Part shown: positions 9,114-18,162 of the stretch, piece by piece | Numbering within the stretch: the stretch's first letter is position 1 | How the letters are laid out: the number at the start of each line of letters is the position of its first letter | Origin: Litorilituus sediminis | GTDB taxonomy: Bacteria; Pseudomonadota; Gammaproteobacteria; Enterobacterales; Alteromonadaceae | Direction of reading: 5' to 3' | Length of the DNA: 64,000 nucleotides | Assembly: GCF_004295665.1 (NCBI RefSeq) | Contig: NZ_CP034759.1 | Location: forward strand, 2,356,001 to 2,420,000 | Made by a program: the position numbers and the translations under genes | Notes under the pieces: generated by a model | What the model was told of the DNA's origin: nothing | The model's database searches: none | Seen by the model: the letters and a program-made list of their open reading frames with translations, nothing else

Positions 9114-9596
9114 TTACTCCCTATTAATCAAAATAATGCCAATAATCAGTAAAACTGTGCCGATAAGCTTAGTCATAGATATTGTGCTCGTTGGGCTATT
9201 AAACAAGCCAAAATGACTGATAACCATAGCCAGTACTAGCTGACCTGTTAATGCGTAGCTCATCATATTGCCAACCCCCATTTTAGGGATCAAAAAATAA
9301 AAGCTCGCCACACCAATAACGCTAAAAACAAATGAAAACCATAAATACCAAGGGATATTTGTTAGCGGTCTTAATTGACTCACCTGCGCTGGAATCATTG
9401 TCGTCGAATCTACAGCAATGGGTTTATATAAAGCGATAAATAAGGTAATTGCACCAACAAGTAAAAAACTGGTAAAAAAGGCATAGCTAGTGGCTAACAA
9501 GCTGTTATTAAGCAACTGACCTAACCTAGCATTCATCGCCGCTTGAATAGCAATGCTAGCTCCTGCAACTAAAGCTAACACCATCAAGTAATTCAT
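9114..9596 (-). CDS. DMT-superfamily membrane protein (DUF606/YdcZ type)
   Basis: A 160-residue, highly hydrophobic protein with about five transmembrane segments. It resembles the short DUF606 (YdcZ) branch of the drug/metabolite transporter superfamily; the opening AGASIAIQAAMNARLGQLL is typical. These half-size proteins usually act as dimers, with unknown substrate. It overlaps the nitroreductase stop by 4 bp (ATGA) and is followed 1 bp later by the GNAT gene. The context suggests detoxification or small-molecule export, but that is inference. Confidence 0.82.
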   Translation of the reverse strand: MNYLMVLALVAGASIAIQAAMNARLGQLLNNSLLATSYAFFTSFLLVGAITLFIALYKPIAVDSTTMIPAQVSQLRPLTNIPWYLWFSFVFSVIGVASFYFLIPKMGVGNMMSYALTGQLVLAMVISHFGLFNSPTSTISMTKLIGTVLLIIGIILINRE

Positions 9597-10219
9597 AAAC
9601 TTACCACCAACTCATCTGTGGTTAATCTATGCTTAGCTCGAGAGGCTGCATGATCATCGTGCGCTCTAACACCAACAGGACATAAAATGGCCGCGCTTAA
9701 GCCTATATCATTTAGCCCTAATGCCTGATTAATGCCATTGACATCAAAGCCTGTCATAGGGCAAGCATCAATGCCATTGGCGGCAGCAAAGGTAAGCAAG
9801 GTACCTAAAGCAATATAACATTGCTGCTGAGCAAATTGGCTTTGCCCTGTGCTATCACGCGATAGCAAGTCAGCCTCAAGCTGTGTTTGATAGGCAGCCA
9901 AATCACTTGCTTGCGCATTTTGACTTTGTGCTAATGATGTAATGAAGCTTTCGGTATCAGATTGAGTTAACTTAGTTTTATGAGCAAGTAGCAACAAATG
10001 AGAGCAGTTTGCTACCTTGTCCTGCCCGTAACTATGAGGTAAGCAAGCCTGTTTCATAGCATCACTACTAACCACAATAAGTTGGTATGGCTGAATACCA
10101 TAAGCTGAAGGTGCTAAACGAACACTTTCCACTAAACCTGCTAATTGCTGATTGGTTAATTGTTCGTTTGAAAATTTCTTTACTGCGTAACGCCAGTTTA
10201 ATGCTTCAATGATCGACAT
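9593..10219 (-). CDS. NAD(P)H nitroreductase family protein
   Basis: A flavin-dependent nitroreductase of the NfsB type. I place the start at the internal ATG at 10219, giving MSIIEALNWRYAVKKFSNEQ, because GGGAG lies 8 bases upstream and nitroreductases normally begin this way; a longer frame opens at 10279. The FMN-binding N-terminal RYAVKKF and LAPSAYGIQPYQ motifs and the CPMTGFD segment are present. Such enzymes reduce nitroaromatics, quinones or related electrophiles. It leads the operon with the transporter and GNAT genes and lies 86 bp downstream of a Crp-like regulator transcribed in the same direction. Confidence 0.88.
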   Translation of the reverse strand: MSIIEALNWRYAVKKFSNEQLTNQQLAGLVESVRLAPSAYGIQPYQLIVVSSDAMKQACLPHSYGQDKVANCSHLLLLAHKTKLTQSDTESFITSLAQSQNAQASDLAAYQTQLEADLLSRDSTGQSQFAQQQCYIALGTLLTFAAANGIDACPMTGFDVNGINQALGLNDIGLSAAILCPVGVRAHDDHAASRAKHRLTTDELVVSL

Positions 10220-10305
10220 AATGTTGCTCCCGCTAAGTTTTGATAACACTAGTTTAGGGAAAGCATTTAGCCCATTCATTTACATATGTTGATAAATTAA
10301 ATTAA

Positions 10306-10890
10306 TTACTCAGTTTTTAGTTCTTTCTTGATCCTGCTGAGTTGTGTTGCAGTAATGCCTAGATAACTGGCAACATGATATTGAGCAAGCCGAGGCAAAA
10401 TATCAGCAAAGTCGGCTAAAAACTTCAAATAACGCTCTTTTGCTTCAAACTGTAAGAAACCTATTTCCTTCGGTTCTTTCTCTAATAGCCAATGGGTTTC
10501 TAAATAATTGATATGAAACTGCATTAAATCAGCATTATTTAACATCGCCTGACGATAAGCCCGATGATCAATTTCAACCAACTGGCAATCTTCAAGCGCC
10601 TGCACAGCCAACCAACTTGGCTCATTCTTTAGCAATGCGGTCATACAACCAGGAAAACGCCCTTGGGCAAAAAAGTTCTTATTGTACTCATTGCCTTGCT
10701 CATCCAACACATAAGCCCTAACTAGCCCTTGGTGCAAAAAAGCAAAGCTAGTAGGCACGGCGCCAATAGCATAAATCACCTCACCTTTTTTCACAGACGT
10801 CACCTTACAGCAAGCTTTGTAAGCCAGCCAAGCTTCATCGGATAAAGGGTGATATTTCTCTAATGTAGCTTTTAGGTGTTGTAGCGGCAT
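10306..10890 (-). CDS. Crp/Fnr-family transcriptional regulator
   Basis: A 194-residue protein with an N-terminal cyclic-nucleotide-binding fold (about 20-125) and a short C-terminal helix-turn-helix (about 150-190; VASYLGITATQLSRIKKEL). Such short forms are common as local regulators of redox or stress genes. There are no N-terminal clustered cysteines, so it is not an FNR-type oxygen sensor. It lies upstream of the nitroreductase-transporter-GNAT operon on the same strand, and regulation of that operon is likely but inferred. Confidence 0.85.
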   Translation of the reverse strand: MPLQHLKATLEKYHPLSDEAWLAYKACCKVTSVKKGEVIYAIGAVPTSFAFLHQGLVRAYVLDEQGNEYNKNFFAQGRFPGCMTALLKNEPSWLAVQALEDCQLVEIDHRAYRQAMLNNADLMQFHINYLETHWLLEKEPKEIGFLQFEAKERYLKFLADFADILPRLAQYHVASYLGITATQLSRIKKELKTE

Positions 10891-10988
10891 AATTAAATGA
10901 AAAGGCTATAGTTTGGATAATTAGAACAGCGAACTAGTTAAGTTTCAATAACCAGCAATCACTTTCGCTAAACCTTAATGAAAGGGCT

Positions 10989-11032
10989 CGAATAATCATG
11001 TTCAATTGAAAAATTATTTACATGATTATTCG
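10989..11032 (-). terminator. Long hairpin between MBL hydrolase and Crp-like gene
   Basis: A 13-bp perfect inverted repeat (CGAATAATCATGT / ACATGATTATTCG) surrounds an 18-nt AT-rich loop. It lies just after the MBL hydrolase stop and about 100 bp before the Crp-like start on the same strand. It lacks a T-run. It could be a transcript-end hairpin or a dyad operator for the Crp-like protein. Confidence 0.5.
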
Positions 11033-11050
11033 GCACTACAGTTCGTTTAA

Positions 11051-12607
11051 TTACATCTCTGAAGAGAATAACAAGCGCTCACGCAGTTCATTGCTGGTTG
11101 GGCAAGTTAGTGTCATTGCTTTATCAATGTCAGCTTGACTTAAAACTCGTGCGTGATGAGAGGACACATAGTGATTTACCTCTAAGCCCATAGTTTGAAT
11201 CTTATCGGTTAATGCTGCCAACCGCTGATAAGTATCTAGGTTTGGCCAACGATTCAAGGTATCAAATCCACCTTGATAGCTGCTACCAAAAATATCTTCA
11301 CTAAAAATCAGCTTCTGCTTTGGCAAATACATAACTAAATTATGGCTAGCATGACTGGTTGGCACATCAATAAGCTGAATTTTACTATCGGCAATAAACT
11401 GCTTATCTACCACTGCAGTGTATTTCTCATCAGGTAGCGCTTTATCTAAATGATTATTGACACTATTAATATCGGCAGCTTGCAAAACCAAATTTGCACC
11501 ATGCTTTATCACATCATTTAAACTCGACATATGGTCGGTATGATGATGGCTTACAATATGCTGTTTAACATATTTTTTCGTTTTGGTTGTTTGTTGCAAT
11601 AACTCAAGCGCTTGTTGCCAAACATCTGAGTTATCTTCATAGTGCCAAGCGCCTGCTGAAACATAATAATCACCAACATCAACAAACAAGCTATAACCCC
11701 ATCCTTTGCCAATAAAATACACGTCTTTTGCCAGCTCTCTCATAGTCATCTTTGAAACATCGACAGGCACCGGGGTATTATCATTCATTTGATATGCTGG
11801 AGGTAATCTAAAAACTTGTTCGCTTACCTGATTAAAAAAAAGCTCCCTAGATTGACTATGATAAAGCGGTTTATCAGCAGTACTAACAAGTAACTGCTTT
11901 GCCCAAGTTATCCCTTGCTGTTTTTGCTGCTGCAAAAAATCATAACTTCGTATTGCGCCTGCACGCTCTTTTAACATACGAGACAAGTAACCAGTATCAC
12001 GCGCTATATAAAGGGTATACTCACTCTTGGTGCCAGTATTCACCCGTAAAACATCGTGAGCTTTTCCTTGAATATAAGCAGTGTCGAGCCAACGGCTATT
12101 TTCTCTGGTTTGCGCTAACTCCCTTATGATGAGCGGCTCAAGCATCAGCGCATAACCAGCATCAGCATTATCATACTGTATGCCTTTAACAAGCTGATAT
12201 TGCTGGGTGCAATGATCTACAGCGTAACCTTGATTATCAGAAAAAATACGATGCGTAGTGGTGAGGTTATTTTTGCCATGATTTCCTACGAGTCGGGTTG
12301 TTGCACGTTTAAATACTTTACGCTGATTAACTAAATCGATACTCAGCTCAATTTGATAATTATTTAAATGTGTCGTCTTAGCACCTTGCAAAGCATGACC
12401 ACTTTGCATCTCAAAAAAATGACTAACATGATCCGAGTACGTTAAATTTTTTAATTGCTGCAGCTTGTCACCGCCATAAGCATTAAGCGCCCTATCAATA
12501 ACGGCATCCTCCTTTTCACCAGCGAATGTAATCATACTGCAAAGTGCCAAATTCAAAACAACAAAATGTCGGATTAATCGTTGATCTAAAGTGTCGTGTC
12601 TATTCAT
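11051..12607 (-). CDS. Exported MBL-fold metallo-hydrolase
   Basis: A 518-residue protein with a probable signal peptide (residues about 11-29). The N-terminal half (30-280) is an outer-membrane-lipoprotein-like beta region, and the C-terminal half (about 285-510) is a metallo-beta-lactamase fold. The metal site motif HHHTDH is at 354-359, with further ligands in TSHASHN, EDIF and the late SHH. Family members are hydrolases of varied substrates. It is divergent from the CadC-like regulator at 12826, which probably controls it. The substrate cannot be read from sequence. Confidence 0.84.
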   Translation of the reverse strand: MNRHDTLDQRLIRHFVVLNLALCSMITFAGEKEDAVIDRALNAYGGDKLQQLKNLTYSDHVSHFFEMQSGHALQGAKTTHLNNYQIELSIDLVNQRKVFKRATTRLVGNHGKNNLTTTHRIFSDNQGYAVDHCTQQYQLVKGIQYDNADAGYALMLEPLIIRELAQTRENSRWLDTAYIQGKAHDVLRVNTGTKSEYTLYIARDTGYLSRMLKERAGAIRSYDFLQQQKQQGITWAKQLLVSTADKPLYHSQSRELFFNQVSEQVFRLPPAYQMNDNTPVPVDVSKMTMRELAKDVYFIGKGWGYSLFVDVGDYYVSAGAWHYEDNSDVWQQALELLQQTTKTKKYVKQHIVSHHHTDHMSSLNDVIKHGANLVLQAADINSVNNHLDKALPDEKYTAVVDKQFIADSKIQLIDVPTSHASHNLVMYLPKQKLIFSEDIFGSSYQGGFDTLNRWPNLDTYQRLAALTDKIQTMGLEVNHYVSSHHARVLSQADIDKAMTLTCPTSNELRERLLFSSEM

Positions 12608-12665
12608 TACACATCCTTCTAATTAGCTTAATTTCAATGGTAGATATTAAGTAATTGAAATAGCC

Positions 12666-12713
12666 CTGATGGCAACAATGCAAGGCTTATGAAACCCTGA
12701 TGAAATGCTGATG
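12666..12713. promoter_or_regulatory. CTGATG direct repeats in divergent promoter region
   Basis: Three copies of CTGATG (12666, 12697, 12708) lie in the 218-bp gap between the MBL hydrolase and the CadC-like gene. The last two are 11 bp apart, which matches the direct-repeat spacing preferred by OmpR-type winged helices. This is a candidate operator for the adjacent regulator. Confidence 0.4.
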
Positions 12714-12825
12714 GCCTTGAAAAATGGGTCATTTGACACGTTTTGATGACTGATAACTCAACAGCAAAATTGATAGTCCGTAAACTCTTAATTTTTAAAA
12801 TAACCATTAAAGGTGCAAAACAGAC

Positions 12826-14952
12826 GTGAGCATATTTTCTATAGCCGATGTTGAAATTGATATGTCTCGTTCTGTGATAATCAAAGGCAAACAACAGACT
12901 CATATTGAACCCAAAGTACTCAAAGTGCTTTTTGTGTTAGCTAAACAGCAAAATCAGGTTGTAACACACCAAGAATTAATGGAACGCGTTTGGCAAGGAA
13001 CTGAAGTTGTTCCCAATGCATTACAGCGCTGCATTGCTATATTGCGCAAAGTACTTGAAGACGATGCTAAAAATCCCAAAATCATTGCCACCCACCCCCG
13101 CATAGGTTATCGATTAATAGCACAGGTAAGTTGGCATACGCCGCCTAAAAAATCTGATACAGAAGAACCTGATATTAACGCGCAAAGAAATGTAAAAAAG
13201 TTATCTAAACAACACTATGCTGTCGCCTTACTTATCATAGTAGCGCTACTGAGTTTATTTTATTGGTCAAGCAAAGCGCCCGTTGCGCATAACGGTATAG
13301 CAGCTAAATACACAGACCTTCGTCAAGTAACTCAAACTGATGCCCATGAAACTCAAGCAATCTTTAGCCCTAATAGCCAATACATAGTGTTAAATCGCTA
13401 CGCTGGTTCATGTAAAAGTCACCTTTGGGCAAAACATATTGAAACGAATAAAGAGATTCAGCTCACAGCCAATGCTGGCTCTTTTGATGGCATTAGCTTT
13501 ACTCCAGATGGTAGAGAGTTAGTTTTTTCACAAAAAAGCCACTGCAACACAACAAACTACAGCGGGGATACACCAGAAAACCGGAGCTCATGTTGGCATA
13601 TTGCAACAATAGATTTTTCTTTAGCTTTATCAACACCACAAACAGCAAGATTACGCCATCAATGCCAGGCAGATAAATTAACAAATCCAAAGGCATTAAC
13701 TAATCATCAATACGTTTATTTACAACATCAAGATGGCCAAAATAGTATTGTGCTCTATGATGATTTAAGCAAAAAGAACACGATATTTTATAGCGCGCCA
13801 GAGCAGTATATTTATGATTTTGACTATAGTGCCGAGCAAGAAACTTTTGCTGTATTAAGCAAGGATAGGCAGCTAAACAATGTGTTGGTGATATTAAATA
13901 AGCACGGCACAATAACCTCTCAAAACATAATTGAGCCTATTGAGGGATTAAATAGCAACGCTCATTTTATCGCTCGTTTTGAACCCCAAGGTAAGTTTTT
14001 ATTGGCACTAAGCAATAAAGCACTCTACCAAATCTCATTAGAGGGAGAAATTACCGCGATTCAAACTCCACTGCACAATTTTGTTTCTGTGACAAAGCAG
14101 CCTAACTCAACACGTCTTTTGGCTGTCAATGGTAGCAAGGACATTGATATCGTTAATATAGATATTACCAAACATGAGCAAAGCCAAAATGAAATCGACT
14201 TAAACCAACGCCGCACGGCATTTAACAGTTTCGCTCGAACTAAAGCGCAGGAGCGACACGCAAAATTCCAACCTAATGGCGATAAAATTGCCTTTATTTC
14301 AAATCGCAATGGCATCGATCAACTTTGGCTTTGGCACAATGGGCAAGCAACTCAACTTAGCCATAATGCATCGAAAACGACAATCAGCCAATTTAGTTGG
14401 TCCCCAAGTGGTCAACAATTAGCTTGGGTGTCTGGTGATAGTCTTAAGGTTACTGATTTACATGGCAAGACCACAGCAGTTAACACCGCTAAACCTCTAA
14501 GTTCTGTAATCTCTTGGCATAAAGAAAATCAATTATTAGTATTAGTTAATGACCCTCACCCCAATGCCTTATATCAGCTAGATATTCAACTAAATACCCT
14601 TACACCGTTAAATATTCGTCCTGTTGAATCTGCTTGGTTAAAAAACAACATGCTTTTTTATAGTGTGTCCGAAGGTCAGGTATTTAAACGAACATTGAAT
14701 AAAGCCAATAACACGAATACCATGCCGTTACCTTTAATCAACGGCAAGGCTTTTTTCATCAAAGATAACTTCATTTATAGCGCTGATCTCGAAACTCATA
14801 TGCTTAATAAATACAACCTTAACGGACACTTCATTACAGCAATCACACGCCTTGAACCTACGGCATGGAAAGTGACTGACTTAAACGAAAATAAATTGTT
14901 ATTAGAGCAATTTGTGGCAATTAATCAAGAGGTTATATTTCTAGAAAAATAA
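12826..14952 (+). CDS. CadC-like membrane transcription regulator with PD40 beta-propeller
   Basis: A 708-residue one-component regulator. Residues 1-105 are an OmpR-type winged helix (HTHQELMERVWQGTEV-like recognition region, ending PRIGYRLIAQV). A single transmembrane helix lies at about 128-147, and the large periplasmic part is a TolB/PD40 beta-propeller. Repeats such as IFSPNSQYIVLNRY, FTPDGRELVFS, FQPNGDKIAFISNRNG and WSPSGQQLAWVSG are visible. The start is GTG at 12826 with AAAGGTG about 9 bases upstream. It is divergent from the exported MBL hydrolase. The propeller may sense a periplasmic ligand or envelope state; this is inference. Confidence 0.86.
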   Translation: MSIFSIADVEIDMSRSVIIKGKQQTHIEPKVLKVLFVLAKQQNQVVTHQELMERVWQGTEVVPNALQRCIAILRKVLEDDAKNPKIIATHPRIGYRLIAQVSWHTPPKKSDTEEPDINAQRNVKKLSKQHYAVALLIIVALLSLFYWSSKAPVAHNGIAAKYTDLRQVTQTDAHETQAIFSPNSQYIVLNRYAGSCKSHLWAKHIETNKEIQLTANAGSFDGISFTPDGRELVFSQKSHCNTTNYSGDTPENRSSCWHIATIDFSLALSTPQTARLRHQCQADKLTNPKALTNHQYVYLQHQDGQNSIVLYDDLSKKNTIFYSAPEQYIYDFDYSAEQETFAVLSKDRQLNNVLVILNKHGTITSQNIIEPIEGLNSNAHFIARFEPQGKFLLALSNKALYQISLEGEITAIQTPLHNFVSVTKQPNSTRLLAVNGSKDIDIVNIDITKHEQSQNEIDLNQRRTAFNSFARTKAQERHAKFQPNGDKIAFISNRNGIDQLWLWHNGQATQLSHNASKTTISQFSWSPSGQQLAWVSGDSLKVTDLHGKTTAVNTAKPLSSVISWHKENQLLVLVNDPHPNALYQLDIQLNTLTPLNIRPVESAWLKNNMLFYSVSEGQVFKRTLNKANNTNTMPLPLINGKAFFIKDNFIYSADLETHMLNKYNLNGHFITAITRLEPTAWKVTDLNENKLLLEQFVAINQEVIFLEK

Positions 14953-14994
14953 CCCAAATGAGCCTTTACGTACGCTATAACCTAGCGTTCTCTA

Positions 14995-15165
14995 TTAATC
15001 CAGTTTATTAATAACCACTTCTATTGTTTTGCTGCTGCCCGCATACCATTTTTGTATGTATATGCTGCCAATAACGGGTGGCATACCATCTTCTGGCACT
15101 TCTTTGTAACGTACACTGTTTTTATTTTCTTTCTCAAATTCAAACTTTATTTTCTTCTCAGACAT
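14995..15165 (-). CDS. Small 56-residue conserved-looking protein
   Basis: A short gene missed by a 60-codon cutoff. It encodes 56 residues beginning MSEKKIKFEF, with the middle VRYKEVPEDGMPPVIGSIYI and ending in INKLD. AGGGG lies 5 bases before the ATG, a strong ribosome site. The RYKE-P-G-PPVIG-YIQKW pattern recalls a family of small beta-rich proteins of unknown function found in several phyla; this is from memory. The gene is divergent from the DUF2157 gene, and an 8-bp dyad lies in the shared promoter region. Confidence 0.7.
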   Translation of the reverse strand: MSEKKIKFEFEKENKNSVRYKEVPEDGMPPVIGSIYIQKWYAGSSKTIEVVINKLD

Positions 15166-15195
15166 TCATGCCCCTAACTTGCTATTGTTTGTCGG

Positions 15196-15214
15196 GCATC
15201 ATAATGTATGATGC
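15196..15214. promoter_or_regulatory. Palindrome in divergent promoter region
   Basis: A perfect dyad, GCATCATA-ATG-TATGATGC, with 8-bp arms and a 3-bp centre, lies between the 56-residue gene (start 15165) and the DUF2157 gene (start 15300). Size and symmetry fit a dimeric repressor site. The binder is unknown. Confidence 0.45.
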
Positions 15215-15299
15215 AAATAAATAAAAACTATCGCTTTGTATTTTATTTAGTTTTATCAGCAAAACCTCAAAGTGTAGCTCTACAAAGGAATATTTTGCC

Positions 15300-16389
15300 A
15301 TGGAAGAAAAACAACTTTCTCAAGCCGAAGCACAACAGCGTGTTGAGCAAATTCATGCCTTTCAGCAAGAAGTGATGACGCTAGAGCAAGAGGGAATTGT
15401 CGCCATTGCGCCCGAGCAACGAGATGCAGTGCAAAGCTATCATCACAGCTTATTAGACAAGTTTTCCTCCATTTACGATATTGATACCAATCTGCGCGCT
15501 AAACAATTAACGCTAGGCATGAAAATAGCCTCACTGCTAGGTGCATTAGCCATGGCAATAAGCTTGTTCTTTTTGTTTTATCAGTTTTGGGGATATTTAA
15601 GTACCGCCATACAAGTGGCCATTTTAATCACAGCGCCCGTTTCATTGTTTTTACTGTCATTACACCTTGCTCAGAAAGAAAAAAGCGCCTATTTCTCTAA
15701 AATTGCGGCCTTGGTTAGTTTGTCCTGCTTTGTTTTAAACCTTGGTATGCTCGGACAAATCTTTAATATTTCTCCCTCCCCTAATGCCTTTTTAGTATGG
15801 GCTGCCTTTGCTTTTTTTATTGGCTTATGCCTGCAACGCTCGGTTATTGTTATTTTTTGCTATTGCCAGCATCAGTAGCTTTATCGCCATGAAATTAGGT
15901 ACTTGGAGTGGCATGTACTGGATAAGTTTTGGCGAGAGACCAGAAAACTTCTTCCTTCCTAGCATCATTATTTTTATGCTACCGCAATTTATAAATCACC
16001 GAGGTTTTACTGGCTTTGAAGTTATTTATCGCGTTATGGCTATGCTGATGATGTTTTTCCCTATTTTAATCTTGTCGAACTGGGGACGAATAAGCTACTT
16101 GAGCTGGTCAAGCGATACTATAGAAGGTTTTTATCAAGTGCTTGGCTTTGTATTGTCAACCTCTGCAATTTGGCTGGGTATCAAACGTAATTGGTATGAG
16201 GTAACCAATACCGCAAACGTATTTTTCATTTTATTTCTCTATACCAAATTCTTTGACTGGTGGTGGGATTGGATGCCGAAATACATCTTCTTTTTTGTTT
16301 TAGGGTTATCAGCATTACTGGCTTTAATGGTGTTTAAACGCATTCGCCAAAGCAATATAAGCCTTGCTAGTGAAGGAGCAGCATCATGA
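15300..16389 (+). pseudogene. DUF2157 membrane protein interrupted by a frameshift
   Basis: Two overlapping frames together make one DUF2157-type multi-pass protein of about 362 residues. The first (15300-15878) has a cytoplasmic N-terminus and about four to five helices. The second, open from about 15808 to 16389, supplies the rest, ending in the typical LYTKFFDWWWDWMPKYIFFF segment. A run of seven T at 15812-15818 lies where the frames cross. Removing one T would give an unbroken WAAFAFLLAYACNARLLLFF. It could be a genuine frameshift, slippage-based switching or a sequencing error. The ATG of the following gene overlaps the second frame's stop (ATGA), as in an intact operon. Confidence 0.72.
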
Positions 16390-17189
16390 AAAAGTACTTA
16401 ATCATTGGCTTAACCATTCTGCTTGGCACAAATTTAGTGGTGTTAGGCGGAGTTGCATACAACCGAATGGGCACACCAACAGCACAACTAACGCTAACCG
16501 AGCGCGAGCTTTCTCTGCCCTACACTAGAGGCGAATACCAAGAAAACTCTGGCATATCGCTGTCCATCAACTGGCGAATTCCAAGCAAAGAAGGCGCAGA
16601 CTACCTGCCTTATAACGCGAGAACAATCGATATAAGCAAGGAAGAATTATCAACGCTTGGCTTTGATTTAGACAACAATGAAGATAACTACTGGCGCGAG
16701 TCAAAAGAGCTGTATTGGGTATTTGAATTTGATGGTGACTTGCATAAAGCGGAGATTGCCAAAGCAGAAGCGCACTACCAAAAAGCTGTGGCAGCCTTTA
16801 ATGAACAAGCTGACGATACTACTAAGCGTAGAAAAAAAGAAAGTAAGGCAAGTTTAGCAAGAGAGAAAAACAGTAATAGTCGCCTGTTTTTTATCAAAGC
16901 ATCAGCTGATTATGACTCCTTAGCCCGTGAATATGCCAAGCAAAGTAATATATTGATTGTCGCAGGTTTAGCAAAGCCCTATTACAATAGCAGCGATAAA
17001 AGCTACCACCTGCGATTACAGCACTTATCAGTGCGCAATATAATGATTCCGCTTGAATATACAGACATATTATCAACATTAGCAAGGCCTGATGGACGCG
17101 ATGCAAACCCACCGCGCTATTCAGTAACTGTCAGCTGGGGGAATCGCCTAGAGCCTAGGGTTGTTGATTTGGTAGAGCTAAAAGGTTAG
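16386..17189 (+). CDS. DUF4824-like exported or membrane-anchored protein
   Basis: A 267-residue protein with one N-terminal hydrophobic segment (about 4-24) and an otherwise soluble, probably periplasmic domain. The region LTERELSLPYTRGEYQENSG and INWRIP resembles DUF4824 proteins, which commonly sit next to DUF2157 membrane proteins. Function is unknown. Residues about 120-165 are rich in charged and alanine residues (KAEIAKAEAHYQKA) and may form a helix. The ATG overlaps the stop of the DUF2157 frame, so the two are translationally coupled. Confidence 0.68.
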   Translation: MKKYLIIGLTILLGTNLVVLGGVAYNRMGTPTAQLTLTERELSLPYTRGEYQENSGISLSINWRIPSKEGADYLPYNARTIDISKEELSTLGFDLDNNEDNYWRESKELYWVFEFDGDLHKAEIAKAEAHYQKAVAAFNEQADDTTKRRKKESKASLAREKNSNSRLFFIKASADYDSLAREYAKQSNILIVAGLAKPYYNSSDKSYHLRLQHLSVRNIMIPLEYTDILSTLARPDGRDANPPRYSVTVSWGNRLEPRVVDLVELKG

Positions 17190-17248
17190 ATTCAGGAAAT
17201 TGAGCAATTGCGTAGTAGCAAAACGCGCAAACTGCGCACTATTAAATT

Positions 17249-17255
17249 GTTAAGC
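17249..17255 (+). promoter_or_regulatory. GTTAAGC, possible integron core-site boundary
   Basis: The heptamer GTTAAGC fits the GTTRRRY core site at which integron cassettes begin. It lies 18 bp before the AT-rich gene that ends in a GCCTAAC-type motif. Alone it is weak; it matters only together with the attC-like element at 17666. Confidence 0.25.
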
Positions 17256-17272
17256 GTTCCAATAAAGTAATC

Positions 17273-17671
17273 ATGAATCAAATATTAATTAAAGAACCAT
17301 ATGACTCTTATGCTCCTTCAATTAAAGAAGCATTTGAATATGAGTTATCCTTTGCTAAAAATCATTCTAAGCGCATTGATATTATTGTTCCAACTTTGGA
17401 ACATGGTGGTTTATTAAATTTTTTAGATGTTAAAGTATGGCAGACACTTCAAAAGAAAAGAGAATTTATATATCAAGGTGTAAAATTAAAATTTTATAGC
17501 ACTACAACAGCTAAAAAAATAAATAGTTCTGATGCTTTATTAATTTTATGTGTTCCTGATAATTTTACTGAAATTTTAAGTCATATTAATTTCAAAAAAT
17601 GTATCGTAGTGCCAAGGCACTTTCGCAACTTAAAGTGTTGGCGTAATTACCAAAACTTAATGAGCGCCTAA
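17273..17671 (+). CDS. AT-rich hypothetical protein, cassette-like
   Basis: A 132-residue protein I do not recognise. It has no signal peptide or membrane helix and looks like a small alpha/beta protein (KRIDIIVPTLEHGGLLNFLD, DALLILCVPDNF). Codon use is clearly richer in A and T than the surrounding genes, a sign of transfer. Its TAA stop lies inside GCCTAAC, as happens in integron gene cassettes. An imperfect fold follows for about 90 bp, and GTTAAGC precedes the gene. No integrase is in the window. It might be an orphan cassette or a lone horizontally acquired gene. Confidence 0.65.
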   Translation: MNQILIKEPYDSYAPSIKEAFEYELSFAKNHSKRIDIIVPTLEHGGLLNFLDVKVWQTLQKKREFIYQGVKLKFYSTTTAKKINSSDALLILCVPDNFTEILSHINFKKCIVVPRHFRNLKCWRNYQNLMSA

Positions 17672-17756
17672 CAACAACTGAGATAATTACTCGTCACATA
17701 TACAACTGTCAATTTAATTGAACCCCATTAATCTCATCAGGCAGTTCAAGTTAACA
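17666..17756. repeat. attC-like imperfect inverted repeat
   Basis: GCCTAAC at 17666-17672 fits the outer core of an integron attC site. Pairing segments follow: AACTGAGAT (17676-17684) with ATCTCA (17731-17736) and AGTT (17743-17746), separated by a bulge, then GTTAAC (17750-17755) opposite the outer core with a mismatch. The overall length of about 90 bp is within the attC range. The right core does not match GTTRRRY, so it is degenerate or coincidental. Confidence 0.35.
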
Positions 17757-17757
17757 C

Positions 17758-18081
17758 TTACTTCACCTTAGGTGCCATCTTCTTTCTCATATCCTCTAAA
17801 TGCTTATTACGCTTATCTAGAGTTTCTGCATTCCTTGCATAATATGCCTTTCTTAGCTTTTCATTTGCCTTGTCGGCGCGCTGAGCTGAGTAGCCTTGGT
17901 ATGTTGCCGCTAAACCCGTTTTAATCAAAAAAGGTTTAAGACCAAAAGCTAAAAAGAGCAAAAAAGGCACATAAATAACCAACAAGTAAACATTAATGGC
18001 AACAACTACCAGGGTAAGCCAAAGCAGCGCCTTAAAAATACCTATTGCAATTGGGCCATAATCAAAATCAGATTTATTCAT
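17758..18081 (-). CDS. Small membrane protein, unknown function
   Basis: A 107-residue protein with one long or two short hydrophobic helices at about 12-50 (IFKALLWLTLVVVAINVYLL and the next segment), then a basic, charged C-terminal half (RADKANEKLRKAYYARNAET) likely to be cytoplasmic and helical. I do not recognise a family. It is followed on the same strand, further upstream, by the small exported protein at 18163-18546, and the two may be co-transcribed (81-bp gap). Confidence 0.6.
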   Translation of the reverse strand: MNKSDFDYGPIAIGIFKALLWLTLVVVAINVYLLVIYVPFLLFLAFGLKPFLIKTGLAATYQGYSAQRADKANEKLRKAYYARNAETLDKRNKHLEDMRKKMAPKVK

Positions 18082-18162
18082 TACATAATTCCCTTTATGC
18101 TCATGCCAAATCAGGCATAAGCACTATTATTTATCCTGTTACATTTTATTAATTGCTAGAAT

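Noticed and set aside
12634..12903. Minus-strand 89-codon frame over the MBL/CadC divergent region
   Set aside because: It overlaps the start of the well-supported CadC-like gene, lacks a ribosome site and has no recognisable sequence; the region is better explained as divergent promoters.
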